NCBI GenBank assembly: GCA_023053685.1
Contig: JALIGW010000002.1
Coordinates: forward strand, 165,051,034-165,115,033
Origin: Diadophis punctatus similis
Lineage: Eukaryota > Chordata > Lepidosauria > Squamata > Dipsadidae
Length of the DNA: 64,000 bases
Direction of reading: 5' to 3'
Part shown: piece by piece, positions 50,996-63,524 of the stretch
Layout: every line of letters starts with the position of its first letter
Numbering within the stretch: the stretch's first letter is position 1
Notes under the pieces: model-generated
The model's input: the letters and a program-made list of their open reading frames with translations, nothing else
Database searches by the model: none
What the model was told of the DNA's origin: nothing
Translations under genes and position numbers: made by a program

Positions 50996-52281
50996 TATAT
51001 TATATTATATATATTATATATTAACAACATAATTCTTGTACCTGAAATGTGCGAAAGAATACAGAAGTTTGCCTTAGCTTGGTCAAACCTTCCGTTTTTA
51101 AAATTATAAGTCTATTAGTAGATAAAACAATAAGTTTTGAAGAAGCAGAAACCGTTGGTAGTTATGCTATGTCAGAAAATAAAAGTGCATATTGCTCTAA
51201 AGGAAAACCTTTTATGCAATTACTCTTCCTGTTTTTTTTCCTGTTTTGTTCAGCTCTTTTTCTAAAAACGTGAACATGTAGAAAAGTCTTAAGTCAAGAA
51301 AACATAGCTCCATTTTATTATCATATTGATATTTTTTTAGTTCTGAATTTTTTTTTGCTGACTTACTGACAGAATTAAGAGATCCTGTATTTCTTAGAGG
51401 GCCTTCGTGTGTATTACTAATTGCTTCATATATGTGTGTGGGGGGGGTGTGTATGTGTATAATTCAAGTTATAAGTGTATATACCAAATAATATATTGAC
51501 ATTTAATAAATGTACTAAATTTGCTAATTTTATGAGTAAATGTTAGGAATAAGCAGAACTATCCATGTGATGCATGTGATGTTCTTATTGCAGCAAATTT
51601 AAATGAGTAAAGAATAATATGAAAAAAATGACTATTTCAATTCTTTTTAGTGTATTTCAGGAAACAAATGAGAAAAGAAAATGTTGCATCTCTAGCCCTG
51701 AACTCCACTTAGTTCAAGGCAATAATTCCTAACTTTGAGTCACAAGTGATAACCGACTTATTTTATTTGATTTATATCTTGGATTCCTTCCTTGAACTCA
51801 AGGTTATACAAACAGAATTCTCTTCTTCATTTCCCCCCAAGTTAGTTATGTTGTGATGTTGGTGGGGTTGACTGTGATTGACCCAAGGCTACCCACTGTG
51901 TTCTATGGATGAACCTGACCTTGAAACTCCCCAGCTAGTCCTGTGTTTAATTTCTTTACCAGGTTGGTTATCAGTTGCTGTTATATCTGACCATTTGCCA
52001 CACTGACTGAAGCGGGCAGGATGTCATTCAACAGAATCTAGAGATGAAAGACATTACTTAAAGACTCATGTTTGTTACCCAACTCGTATCTCTGTCTCTT
52101 GATACCTCAGTAATTTACAATTCACAAACAGAAAATCAGAACAGCCTCTTTGTAAAGGTGGCATATTGAGCAAGTAGGTTTTGAAAACGCATTTATGTCA
52201 GTGTCTTATTTTAAGTGCAAATGACTGAGTTTGCAGACAACAAGTGATCAATATAATGTATTTTAACTTGGCACAGAAGAG
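50996..52281. other. STK10 intron 1 segment
   Basis: AT-rich with a diverged SINE at 51755-51975; no exon-like signal. Confidence 0.5.
51755..51975 (-). mobile_element. MIR/CORE-like SINE, diverged
   Basis: Plus strand reads TTATTTGATTTATATCTTGG, CTTGAACTCAAGG, TTGACCCAAGGCTACCCACT and TGAACCTGACCTTGAAACTC, the antisense of a widespread tRNA-derived repeat with its A box near the right end. Heavily mutated. Confidence 0.6.
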
Positions 52282-52289
52282 GAAGTCAT

Positions 52290-53002
52290 TATAGGACATA
52301 GTATTCACCTGGCCGACTGGGAGCAAATCTGGAATAGAAATTTTAAATTAATGAAATCAGCGGCATATAAAGAAAATTACTACAAAATGTTCTATAGATG
52401 GCATTTGGCACCAGCACGATTGGCCAAAATCTACTTCAATTTGGATTCGAATTGCTGGAAATGCAAAAAAGAGCAGGGCACCTTCTTTCATATGTGGTGG
52501 TTATGTCCCAAAGCGAAAAAATATTGGATAAAGATACACCACTGGTTACAGGAAATAGTGGACACACCAGTAGAACACACGGTGGAACTTTTCTTACTGG
52601 GAATATTTAAAGGACAATATAGCCAAAGCATCAAATATTTAATCCTACACATCACTACGGTGGCCAGAATTGTGTATGCACAAAACTGGAAGAATCCCAA
52701 TATACCCATGGACAGTATGATAATAAAAAAAAATACGACTGTGCTGAAATGGACAAACTAACGATTGAACTCAGAGGACAAAAAAATTCAGATTACTACG
52801 TCGTTTGGGAAAAATGGTACAACTGGACTAATAATAGAAACTTGAAGAAACAGTGTGGGACGAGGACACAGGATTAGAAAATATGATAAAATAATGTATA
52901 AATTGTATAAATATAGTAGCGATATATATAAATGGTGGCAGATCTATAAATATTGTGATATGTAAAATATGAAAATCAATAAAAATAAAAAAATAAAAAG
53001 AA
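52290..53002 (+). mobile_element. 5'-truncated LINE-1 (L1) copy
   Basis: Frame 52351-52761 reads AYKENYYKMFYRWHLAPARL, NCWKCKKEQGTFFHMWWLCP and FLLGIFKGQYSQSIKYLILH: the C-terminal end of L1 ORF2, including its cysteine-rich C-W-K-C-K...H-M-W-W-x-C segment. The tail is A-rich (AAAAATAAAAAAATAAAAAG). A candidate TSD GAAGTCAT occurs at 52282-52289 and 53003-53010. Frame breaks near 52730, so it is not active. Confidence 0.88.
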
Positions 53003-53010
53003 GAAGTCAT

Positions 53011-55247
53011 GTCTGACCAGAGCGATTATCAAATCTAATCATGTGGGTAATTCGTTAGATCATTTCAATAAGCTGAAAATTTTCATCACTTTCTGAGTTC
53101 AGGTTTAACTTGGAGAAGCCAGGTTACACCCCATACCCAGTATAAGGCTTCCTCTCTCACCCTTACGTTACATTCTTATGTTGTGGATGATTTCCAGCAA
53201 GTTCAGTCTCAAAGGAAGCTTTTTCTAAGAGTTCTCTGAAAGCAAACTGTGTAAACCACAGAAAGGAAAGAGCCACAGCTCTTACAAGAGGCTCACAGTT
53301 TCTCACAAGTTAAAGCTTATTAATTGTTTGTTTGTTAATCACCAAATTGTTCCGTTCACAGGACAGCCTTCTGCTAAGGTGAGTTAGGCCAGAGAGGCCG
53401 GCAAATCTTGAGCAATTTGCAGCTAAATTCTCACAGACATCCTTTCTCTTACATTTGCTAAAAATGCACAGCTACTTTTTGTTTTTTTACAAAACTTTAT
53501 TAAGTTTCAAAAGAAATTAAAATACAAAATAATTATATTTAACCTGTATAACTAGTAGCATAACCGACTCTTTGACTGTGAGTATTTATGTAGGTACCAA
53601 AGTACCACCAACAAACTCAGAAATCCCACAATATATGAATGAAGTCTTTATACAAGACTCCGTACAAACAGAAAAACAAACAGCGAGGATGAAACATGAT
53701 TACTGAACACAGAATTAATACTTGGTGTTTGGGAGTGTCCAGGATTGAAAGCTGGGTGAGAAAGGGAATGGCTTTAGGTATTCTGGAAGGTGGCAGGACT
53801 GAAGAGAACTCTGAAGAGGAGCACTCTATGTTGTAACTCTATCCTGCAGTTGTCACATGTTTACATATGTATGGATGCCCCTTGTTTGACTTTCTTGACC
53901 CTTTTCAATTGAACAGAATAGTTCATTACTACTTTATTTTTTATTTTTTTTTCAATATTTACTAATCAAATTTGGATAGCAACCCATTTTACCAAAAGAG
54001 ACTCGGGGCAACACACAACAGATAAAGCCCACACATAATAAAATGACATAGATTTTTAAAAAATGTAAAAAAAAAGATTTGCATTAAGCAAGAAATACAG
54101 ATTTAAAAACCAAATACAATAAATGTACTCTCATTCCTAAAAAAAAATAAAAATTGGGAACAGTAGATGTTTTAATCACTTTCCATCTGAAATGAAAGGA
54201 AGTTTGCTTCCTGCTAAGAGGCCAACACAGAACAAGCTAAGACGTGCATGAGAACATTGCAATGGTTGAGTCTTGCTCCATGGAATGAGTTTTTAAAAGT
54301 ATGCCTATAACACAGAAAAAGCCATGTCTAAAGGTAGTTCATCAGGTGAACGTTTTCATTTCTTTATATATCCAGAGAGAGAGAGAGAGAATTTTTCAAT
54401 TTAGTAAAATTATACAAAAGTAAAAATAAAAAATAGAAAGTCAAATAGAAAAAGGAAATAAGAAAGAAAAGAAAACATACAACTATGCCTTCCATTTTCT
54501 ATCAAGTAATTGTCATCTTTAATTTCTCTTCATCCTTTTTTAATCCCTGAGTTCTGAAATCATGAATTCAATCTTTTTTACTTTCAGCAAAAAGTCCACA
54601 TAAGGTTTGTAATCTTTCATTATATTGCCATTTTTTCTCTGACTAGTGAAAGTTTTCATTTCTGCTCTAGCTGTTGTCCATCATACTCCATATGCTACGA
54701 AATCATTTTTATATTGCACTGAACAGATGGAAGATGAAGAAATGTAATACGTTTGTAAATCCTTTGGAAAGCATACTGAGAATAACCTTTGAGCATTGTA
54801 CTTTACCCTGAGGGCATGATGTATCACAGAAGTTTGTTGACTTAATATATAACTTCAATGAGCTGTGTTTCTATTTTTCACACGTTCACAAATTTATAAA
54901 GTGTGATAAAAAATTTCTACTAGACAATCAGAATAACTGAACTGAATTCATGAACAGGCAGCAAGGTCCTGGTCACTGTAAACGTTCATACGGTTTCTTT
55001 TCCCCTCTTCATTTCCTGACTGAATAGCTGTTCTACAAATGATCTCCTTTTGCTCTATAGTTACTACTTTAGAAATAACTGGGAAATTAGAATAATGAAA
55101 TATGTAATAATTAACAGGCATTAAAAGGCATGTGAAACAAGCTATTAACACATTTGATTTTGGCCTCTGTTATCTGGCAAATAAGATTTGTTGCAAATAT
55201 GAGTCTGGAAAATGTATGGGATGAATAGACAAGTAATGGAGTAATGA
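53011..55247. other. STK10 intron 1 segment
   Basis: A possible LINE tail at 53935-54130 and a short GA run near 54375; otherwise unremarkable AT-rich intron. Confidence 0.5.
53935..54130 (-). mobile_element. LINE 3' tail (L3-like), eroded
   Basis: Antisense sequence equivalent to GTTGCCCCGAGTCTCTTTTG followed by TGGGTTGCTATCC and an AT-rich tail, the same general 3' end type as at 48.1 kb. Diverged; call is tentative. Confidence 0.5.
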
Positions 55248-55255
55248 GGGTAGGG

Positions 55256-55600
55256 CAGTGATGGCTAACCTTTTCCGGACTAAGTAAGTGCCCGAAGTGC
55301 GCGCATGTGCACCTGAACCCCCAAATGCAATGCATGTGTGGCCCCCATGCATGTGCCCCACCCTGCACATGCATGCACGCCCCCCCCACATGTCCCACCC
55401 CCCCACATGCATGCATTGCTCCCCCCGCATGTGACCCACCCCACCCCCTGCGTATGCGTGGCAGAGACCCGATGACCAGCTGGCTGTGGGAGGCGCACAC
55501 GCATGCGCGGTGGAGCTGAACTGGGGCGACGGTTCACGTGCCCACAGAGAGGGCGCTGCATGCCACTTGTGGCACGCGTGCCATAGGTTCGCCATCACGG
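55256..55600. mobile_element. hAT MITE, GGCGAACC family
   Basis: Starts CAGTGATGGCTAACCTTTTC, ends GTTCGCCATCACGG; perfect 8-bp TSD GGGTAGGG at 55248-55255 and 55601-55608. Interior is rich in CATGCATG-type alternating purine-pyrimidine text. Confidence 0.9.
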
Positions 55601-56275
55601 GGGTAGGGTGTCAGAAGACAGAGTTGAGGATGAACACAAAACATAAATGTCTCTCTGTCTTGTGAGTTTTGTTGCTTGACTCAGTAGATGCTTTCTTCCC
55701 CTGCAGAGTATCAATCCATTTACTGTCCTGGGATAGGATTCTGCAAAAGTTTTTCATACCAAATGCCATTCTTGATCTTTGTGTGATATGCAAGGTCACA
55801 GTCCAAAAAACAGTGGGTTTGGATAGGCTGAAAAGTACATTTGTTTTCATTTTATTTACCTTTTGATACATTAAAATAATAATTTGGTAACAACTTGGAA
55901 AGTCCCTAAAGAGTTCACTGCTGGCTCATGAGGAATGGAATTTCAGGCTGTATACTCCTGTTATCAGCTTGTATAATCTCTTCATAAAGGTGCTGTAGCA
56001 AGAGTTGCTTAAAAGGAAAGAGAAACTGACAAAAAGTAAAGATTTGTTTACTCTCTTGTGTAAAAGCCAATGAATGTGGCTTTTTTTCCTGGCTTAACAA
56101 AATATGATTTTGAAAAACTGATTTAAGATGCTATCTGAGCACAGTTCCTAGAGTCAATGCCAACACATAATCCAGAAAAAAATGTTGTACAGTATTTGTA
56201 GGGTTATCAATAAGGTTAGGACCTTATTATAGTGGATCTCTTAAAGTTGGTGCCTAAACAGTATCATTGGGATCT

Positions 56276-56372
56276 TAAAAAAAGAAAGAAAGCCCAGTTG
56301 CCTTTTGAAAAAGCACCTTGGGACAACCACGACCTGGATGATTGAGAATCTCTCCATACACTAGGATCTTAA
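56276..56372 (+). mobile_element. Penelope-like element 3' tail
   Basis: CCCAGTTGCCTTTTGAAAAA, GCACCTTGGGACAACCACGA and CCTGGATGATTGAGAATCTC match the right end of the remnant at 42.1 kb. Confidence 0.65.
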
Positions 56373-57299
56373 GTTTGTTTCCTCCAGTTGGAAACTCTTG
56401 TACTTCTTAATATCACTTGTCATTTGTTGGTAGTTCTGTGATGAGTAGAACTATGTTCTGCTACTCCAAGCCAATAGTTCTGCACCCTGTGGCGAGAGAG
56501 AGTAGATCTTTGTACCATTTGGTGCATGTAGTTTCCTGTACTAAGTTTCACACAGTAAGCCTGAGTATTTCCCGGTGCTTTCTAATCTTTTTGTTTTGCT
56601 AGCACAAACTGCACTTCTCTAAAAGGAAGTACAATAACATTTTAAAAAGAAAATAACATTATTTACTTTTTTCTCCCTCCCTACCTTGCCCTCTCTTTTT
56701 AGAAAGAGATGGGGTGATGCAAGGGTACAAACTCAGCTTCAGCCTTCAAAATGCGGCTTCCTAAACAGCACTATAAAATCATAGTAGCCAACGTATTCCT
56801 GCATTTCCAATGTTGTCCTCACTCAAGCACACCTTGAATGTTTATGTTGGGCACAAATGCCATTATAAACTATCTGTGAAGATATTATAAACAGAAATCT
56901 AAAAAAAGAAAGCAATAATGTAGACAACAAGCCCTTAGAATTTTCCATTTCATTCAGCCTGCAACGCTCGTCACCCGATGTGGGCTTTGCAGAAGATTCA
57001 GGATGGAAAGTACCGCCACATCTCTTCAAGTAAAGAGAGAGTTATATATTACATTTAGAGCATTAGACAAAGATGGGGAACATATGGTCTTGTGCTGTAC
57101 TTAAGTAGATTGGTTAAGTTTATTCAGTAAGGCTGTTACTATCTTAGCTATTCATCTGTTTGTATATGTGTACCTCTGTTTATCACAAAAAGCTTGTCCT
57201 AAGTATCCCTTTTTGTCAACTGGAGAAAAACTATTTATGGATGATGTGTGTAATCACTGAGTGATTGTCCCTATGCCTTGGCAGATTACCTGGATAATT

Positions 57300-57516
57300 G
57301 TTGTTAGTTGAGAAGTCCTGTCCAACCCATCCCCATGGACAACTTTTCTCCAGGCCTTCCTGTCCTCTATCATCCCCCTGAGTCCATTTAATCTCACGCC
57401 TATTGCTTCAGTGACTCCTTCCAGCCACCTCTGTTCTCTGTTGTTCCCTTCTTCTTTTGCCCTCAATCTTTCCCAGCATTAGGCTCTTCTCCAGTGAGTC
57501 CTTCCTTCTCATTAGG
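57300..57516 (-). mobile_element. BovB LINE 3' fragment
   Basis: Minus-strand translation includes RWLEGVTEAIGVRLNGLRGM and EDRKAWRKVVHG, the same C-terminal segment seen in the plus-strand BovB copy near 11.8 kb, with a CAACT-rich tail at the left end. 5' truncated. Confidence 0.82.
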
Positions 57517-57527
57517 TGGATACTGAC

Positions 57528-57557
57528 TAATTAATTAATTAATTAATTAATTAATTG
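57528..57557 (+). repeat. (AATT)n microsatellite
   Basis: Seven or so TTAA/AATT units. Confidence 0.9.
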
Positions 57558-57895
57558 ATACTCATTACCTGGATACTGACCTGGGAAATGAGGCAATCTA
57601 GAGAAACTCAACCAGGATTTTATGCATTGCCCTCTCTTGCTTGGTACATTCCTCATTTCTGCACATTTTGGCCAAATTAAGAGAGATAGTCCTTGGAATT
57701 GGGTTCAGATGACCAAGGAAGCAGAACCAGATATCATTGTCTAAGATGGGTAGGAGGGCCAATGCTGTTCAGGACTGTTTTCAAAAAGCTTTCAGAACTG
57801 ATGTTAAAACTTTATAGAGATTGCTGGGCTTTGCCTGGCTTAGTTGACCATATTCAAATCAGTAATGAGATCTAGTTCAGTTTTCCTCTAATAAA

Positions 57896-58013
57896 GGAAT
57901 CTCCAAACTTGTCAACTTTAACACTTGAGGACTTCAATTCCCAGAATTCACCGGCCAGAATTCTTGGAGTTGAAGCCCACAAGTCTTAAAGTTGCCAGGT
58001 TTGGAGAACCCTG
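57896..58013. mobile_element. palindromic hAT MITE, eroded
   Basis: Same family: ATCTCCAAACTTGTCAACTT to AGTCTTAAAGTTGCCAGGTT and GAGAACCCTG. The left terminus is altered and no TSD is clear. Confidence 0.75.
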
Positions 58014-58499
58014 ATATCTAGTATCCTGTATCAGTCTCTAGCTAATCAAGACAGCAGCATTTGGAAAATAGTGTCCTAAAAGAGTTCATTTGTCCAATTT
58101 GGTTAAGAAATGAAGTGCCAGATGCAGAAGAGGTAAAGTATTAGAGATTGTCTGGTAGAGATTCAAGTTTGTTTAATTTAAACTACTTCAACTCAACTCA
58201 AGCTATCTAGAGAGGTTTATAAAAAGAGAATTACTCCATATAACTTGAAGAGCGCTACATTTTCAGTTTACAATATAATCCATTTACAATATTTGGACAC
58301 CATAATCATTTTGCCCATATATCTTTGATCCATCCTGCTTTAAGTTGTTAAAATACTTTGAGCCATTACATTACTACATTTTGCTCCACAGCTCCACTTC
58401 CTACTTTGGATGTTCTGATAGTGATGGCTTTAAACAACATGCCCATTTATGAATTTTTTAGAATTGTTTAAACTGGACAGACATCCAGTTTAATCTTGA

Positions 58500-60605
58500 G
58501 GTTCACATATAATGCTTGCTGGTAAATGGGCTGCAAACATTCTTACATACATACATAGAGAAAAGTAAAGTCCTACACTTAGGTAAGAAAAACCAAAAGT
58601 ATACATATAAACTGGGTGAAACAAGGCTTAATAGCAGTGGTTGTGAGAGGGATCTTGGAGTCTTAGTGGACAACCAGCTAAATATGAGCCAACACTGTGC
58701 AACGGAAACCAAAAAAGCCAATGCAATCCTAAATTGCATTAACAGAGGGATACAATCTAGATCAAGTGAGGTACTAATACCACTCTATAAAGCCTTAGTT
58801 AGACCACACCAGGGGTGAAATGCTCCCGGTTCGGACCGGCTCGGGCGGACTGGTAGTGATGGCCGGCAGTGGTTCACCGAGCCACCAGCGATGGCTGGCT
58901 GGCCACGCCCCCATCCGTTACAGCGGTCGCCGCTCGCTTAACCTGCAAGCTGGTGTCCCGGGACTGCACATGAGGTAGGATGCGAATCCGCACCAGTAGA
59001 GGGCTGTGGGAGAAGCGGTGCGCATGTGCAGCAGCCCTGGGACATCCGCTTGCCGTTTTGGGCCTTTCCATTTCCCGCCGCTCTCAGACTCCGCCCCATA
59101 GCAGCAGCAGCAGAAGGTAAGGCCGACACTGGCGGTGGGGGGGAAGGAAGAAGCGGGATGCCACATGGAAGGCAGGAAAGCATGTCGGGGTGGTGGGGAA
59201 GGAAGGTAGCAGCCTACTCCCTTCCTTGCAGCCCTGACATGCTTTCCTGCCTTACATGTGGCCTCTCGGGTTTCCCCGTAGCCAGCTTGTGAAGGCAGGC
59301 AAGCGGAAGCGACATGCTGTCTTTGACCGCCAGTGGCACTCCAGGAACTTGGCTTGGGGAGTCCGGTGCTCTGTGGGAAGGAGGCTCATTTCACAGCGGG
59401 AGAAGGAAGAAAGCTGAGGGAGAAGTTGGAGGAGGAGGAGGAGGGTCCTGTGGTCGCCGGCACAGCAGCCATCACTGAGAAGCAGGGAAGTGGCCTTATA
59501 GTGGTCCAACCTGGCTTTCAGGCCGGCGGACCACGGGAAGTCAAAGCGCCGAGGGAAAGGGGGATTGTGAGGGGGAGCCGCCCTCTCCGCGCCGAATACC
59601 ATTCGGGGTAGTCCTAGGAATTGGGTGAGCCGAGCCGCAGCTTCTTGCCTTCTTACCTCAGGGAATGCCGTTTTCTGCAAAAGGATGACTGCGCCCCCCC
59701 CCTTTTTTCTTTTAAATTAAAAATCATTGCGATGCTGTCTAATGTTTTGAGCCGGCACGGGAGGCACGGGTGGAAGGCTGCCTTTTCTACAGCATCCCCC
59801 TCCCCTCTTTGGGTCACCCTGCAGGGGGGCTCTGCCTTCGCAGAAATGGGGTGGGAGGTTTGTACAGCCCTCAGGGATGGAGAGCGGGACAAGAGAAGGC
59901 AGTCAAGCCAGATGGCGGAGGGAAACTCAAAAGTGTTGGGGGCTTCAGAAGGGCAGAATGTGCTTCAGAATGTGCAGCTCCTGGATCTAACAGTGAGTGA
60001 CGTGAGTGACATCAAGCTGGCCAAGCCCACCCGGTCACATGACCCCCCACCAAGCCACGGCCACAGAGCCGGTAGGGAAAAATTTTACATTTCACCCCGG
60101 ACCACACCTAGAGTATTGCATCCAGTTTTGGTCATCACACTATAAAAAAAGATGTTGAGACTCTAGAAAATGTGCAGAGGAGAGCAACCAGGATGATTAG
60201 GGGACCGGAGACTAAAACATATGAAGAATGGTTACAGAAACTGGGCATGGCTAGTCTAGTGAAGAGAAGGACCAGGGGAGACATGATAGTGTTCCAATAT
60301 TTGAGGGCTGCCACAGAGAGGAGGAATTCAAGCTATTTTCCAAAGCACCTGAAGGCCAGACAAGGAATAATGGATGGAAACTGATCAAGGAGCGATTCAA
60401 CCTAGAAATAAGGAGTAACTTTCTGACAGTGAGAATAATCAACCAATGGAACAGCTTGCCTTCGGAAGTTGTGGGAGCTTCATCACTTGAGACTTTCAAG
60501 AAGAGATTGGACTGCCATTTGTCAGAAATAGTGTAGGGTCTCCTGCTTGAGTGGGGGTTGGACTAGATGACCTACAAAGTCCCTTCCAACTCTGTTAATC
60601 TGTTA
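58500..60605 (+). mobile_element. CR1 LINE, interrupted by a hAT element
   Basis: Left part codes SKVLHLGKKNQKYTYKLGET, RDLGVLVDNQLNMSQHCA and LIPLYKALVRPH. Right part (from 60100) resumes with LEYCIQFWSSHY-type sequence, then MQRRATRMIRGPETKTYEEW. The 3' end is GGGGGTTGGACTAGATGACC. A 1290-bp hAT element at 58810-60099 splits it and duplicated GACCACAC. Joined, the two parts form one collinear CR1 3' half. Confidence 0.9.
58810..60099. mobile_element. hAT element inserted in CR1
   Basis: Starts CAGGGGTGAAATGCTCCCGG, ends TTTTACATTTCACCCCG; perfect 8-bp TSD GACCACAC at 58802-58809 and 60100-60107, duplicated from the CR1 host sequence. Core is GC-rich and shares blocks with 23413-26119; right arm has GAGTGACATCAAGCTGGCCA. 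No transposase recognised. Confidence 0.93.
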
Positions 60606-61339
<734 letters not shown>

Positions 61340-61597
61340 TAACATCTTGTGAGTGTACAAGATTGTGCACAAGCAGGTATATGCCAATTATGTGTAGCTT
61401 GGTCTTCTTGAAGCTATTTATTGAATACCTTCATATAATATTTTGCTTATAACATTTTTTCCCCATAAATACGGCTAACAGTAGCTTGTGGTCCTGCTCC
61501 ATACCATTAATCTTAATTTGCACTGAGACAGATCTTCCTTTTGTGCTACCAGTGTTTCAGAGCCTCCTTGTGCCTATTCTTACAAATCTCTATAGAA

Positions 61598-62046
61598 CAG
61601 CGGTTCTCAACCTGTGGGTCGCGACCCCTTTGGGGGTCGAACGACCTTTTCACAGGGGTCGCCTAAGACCATCGGAAAACACATATTTCCGATGGTCTTA
61701 GGAACTGAGACACTGCTCCTCTATCCGTCTCCAGGCAGGTCCATCCACATGCAAATAGACTACTGCAAAAAAAAATCTGTACCATGGAACTTCTGAGCAT
61801 GCGTAGAAGGCGAATTTCTGGCACTGCGCATGCGTCGCCATCTTGTTTTTGCCTCTTTTTTTTTGCATTTTTTTTTTAAAAATTGGCACTGCGCATGTGT
61901 GCGCAGGAGGAAGCGAACCGGCAGCGAGGTAAGTTAGAACCCACCCCTGAGTTTCCTAATAATTTTATTATTTTATGGTTGGGGGTCACCACAACATGAG
62001 GAAATGTATTAAAGGGTCACGGCATTAGGCAGGTTGAGAACCACTG
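61598..62046. mobile_element. SPIN-like hAT element
   Basis: Starts CAGCGGTTCTCAACCTGTGG, continues TCGCGACCCCTTTGGGGGTC and AAGACCATCGGAAAACACAT, and ends GGCAGGTTGAGAACCACTG; perfect 8-bp TSD CTATAGAA at 61590-61597 and 62047-62054. These are the recognisable ends of SPACE INVADERS (SPIN), a hAT family known to have spread horizontally among tetrapods. The middle holds a GCGCATGCG-rich insert ending TTAGAACCCACCCCTG, probably a nested hAT piece. In STK10 intron 2. Confidence 0.9.
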
Positions 62047-62054
62047 CTATAGAA

Positions 62055-63411
62055 CAACCAGAAATGCATCTTTTTTTATAGTTGAACTTTGTTTTATTCA
62101 AACTGATGAAATTCTGGTGGGCTCAGACTTTGAATTGTTAACCAGATTGTAAGTTATAACTAAATGCTGATTTGTTTCAACAAGCCATAAGCTGGTTCTC
62201 AAGATCTTTAGCTTACAACAAGGATCATCCTTCACAGCATAGTAGCTGGGACTTTCTAATTGGATGATTGTTTAATCAACAGAAGTTTCTTCTTTTGAAC
62301 TTGATTGCAGAAAAATGTTCAGTGAAATTTCTAGTACGCAGAAGACAGACTCTGCGTTGCAACAGGAACCTTGGCAACTAGGATAAGAACAAAATCAATC
62401 TTCTGTGGCGGTTATTTATTTAAAACCACTAAATTGCACTCTTCTTAAGTAGAGAAAAGTTGCAAGATATGTCGAGGAAAGGAACCTCCCAAGTTCGCAT
62501 GCATATAACTGAAAATAAAATTTGGAGATTTGGGGTGGGAGTTAGTCAAATGGGGCTTTGGGGAGGAAGACATTTAACAACAGGAATGAAGTGGGCTCTT
62601 TGGAAAGACTGATGATTCACAAACCATCCACCCTCATCTGACCACCTTCCATTTCGATTCTGAAAATGTTTTCTTAGAAAGAACTTCAACATGTTTAAAC
62701 AAATGCTCTCTTGTTCAGGATTTCTTTAAAGGGATAAAGATTAGCATGTTTTCTCCTTCTCTAAAATGACTGACATTCTGAGCTGGGGTGCAGTTGGGAG
62801 TTGTCTAAAAGCAACTTAAAAGATAATGGAGCAGAGACAGGCAAATTCTTGTTCACTCAATTTTTCATTAGTTGTGGGTTTTTTCTTGCTCCTAACAGGG
62901 GAATATCCTTGTCCAATGGTTTCCATATTTTGAGTCATATGCTATCTCTGAGAGCTGCTTTTGCTCAGTTTTGAACCAGGTTTCTATTTTTGAAGATTTT
63001 TCTGATGTATTTTTATTTTGTCATATCTTATTAAGTTTAATATATCTTCCCTAGTCCAAAAAACTCTTTATTATAATGTCCATTATATTTCTAATCGATC
63101 CAGTGATTAAAATTCTTGAGCTCTATTTCTTTTTCAGTTATTTTAGCTGCCTTGCTTAAAATCATTTCACGCATAACCCTGTCTTGTGCTGTTTCTCTGC
63201 AGGTATGAATATTTCACCATAGTATGAAAATCCTAACAGAGTGATTTTTAAAGTCAATGTGCATCCTAACTGTTATGTTCCTATTGCAGCTTTCCCTCTA
63301 AAAAGATTAGTATTGTATATGAATACGAGTTCCAGCTGCCATCACTTACACAATTTAAATTGAATTAAATGCCTCAGTGGCAGTGGAATGTTTAGATGTG
63401 ATCATTGCTTT
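62055..63411. other. STK10 intron 2, nothing recognised
   Basis: AT-rich; no STK10 exon 3 codons were found on the plus strand. Confidence 0.55.
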
Positions 63412-63524
63412 TAGTTTCTCAACCTTGGCAACTTTGAGATGGGTGGACTTCAACAAGCACCAACTGGGGAATTCCAGGAGTTGAAATCCACCCATTTTAA
63501 AGTTGCTGAGATTGAGAAATACTG
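63412..63524. mobile_element. palindromic hAT MITE, diverged
   Basis: TTTCTCAACCTTGGCAACTT on the left and AAAGTTGCTGAGATTGAGAA on the right are inverted copies; centre reads CAACTGGGGAATTCC. Related to the TTGGCAACTTTAAG family. Confidence 0.7.

Larger units (their letters stand above)
55609..58499. other. STK10 intron 1 segment
   Basis: Holds the Penelope tail, BovB fragment, AATT repeat and one MITE noted separately. Nothing else recognised. Confidence 0.5.
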
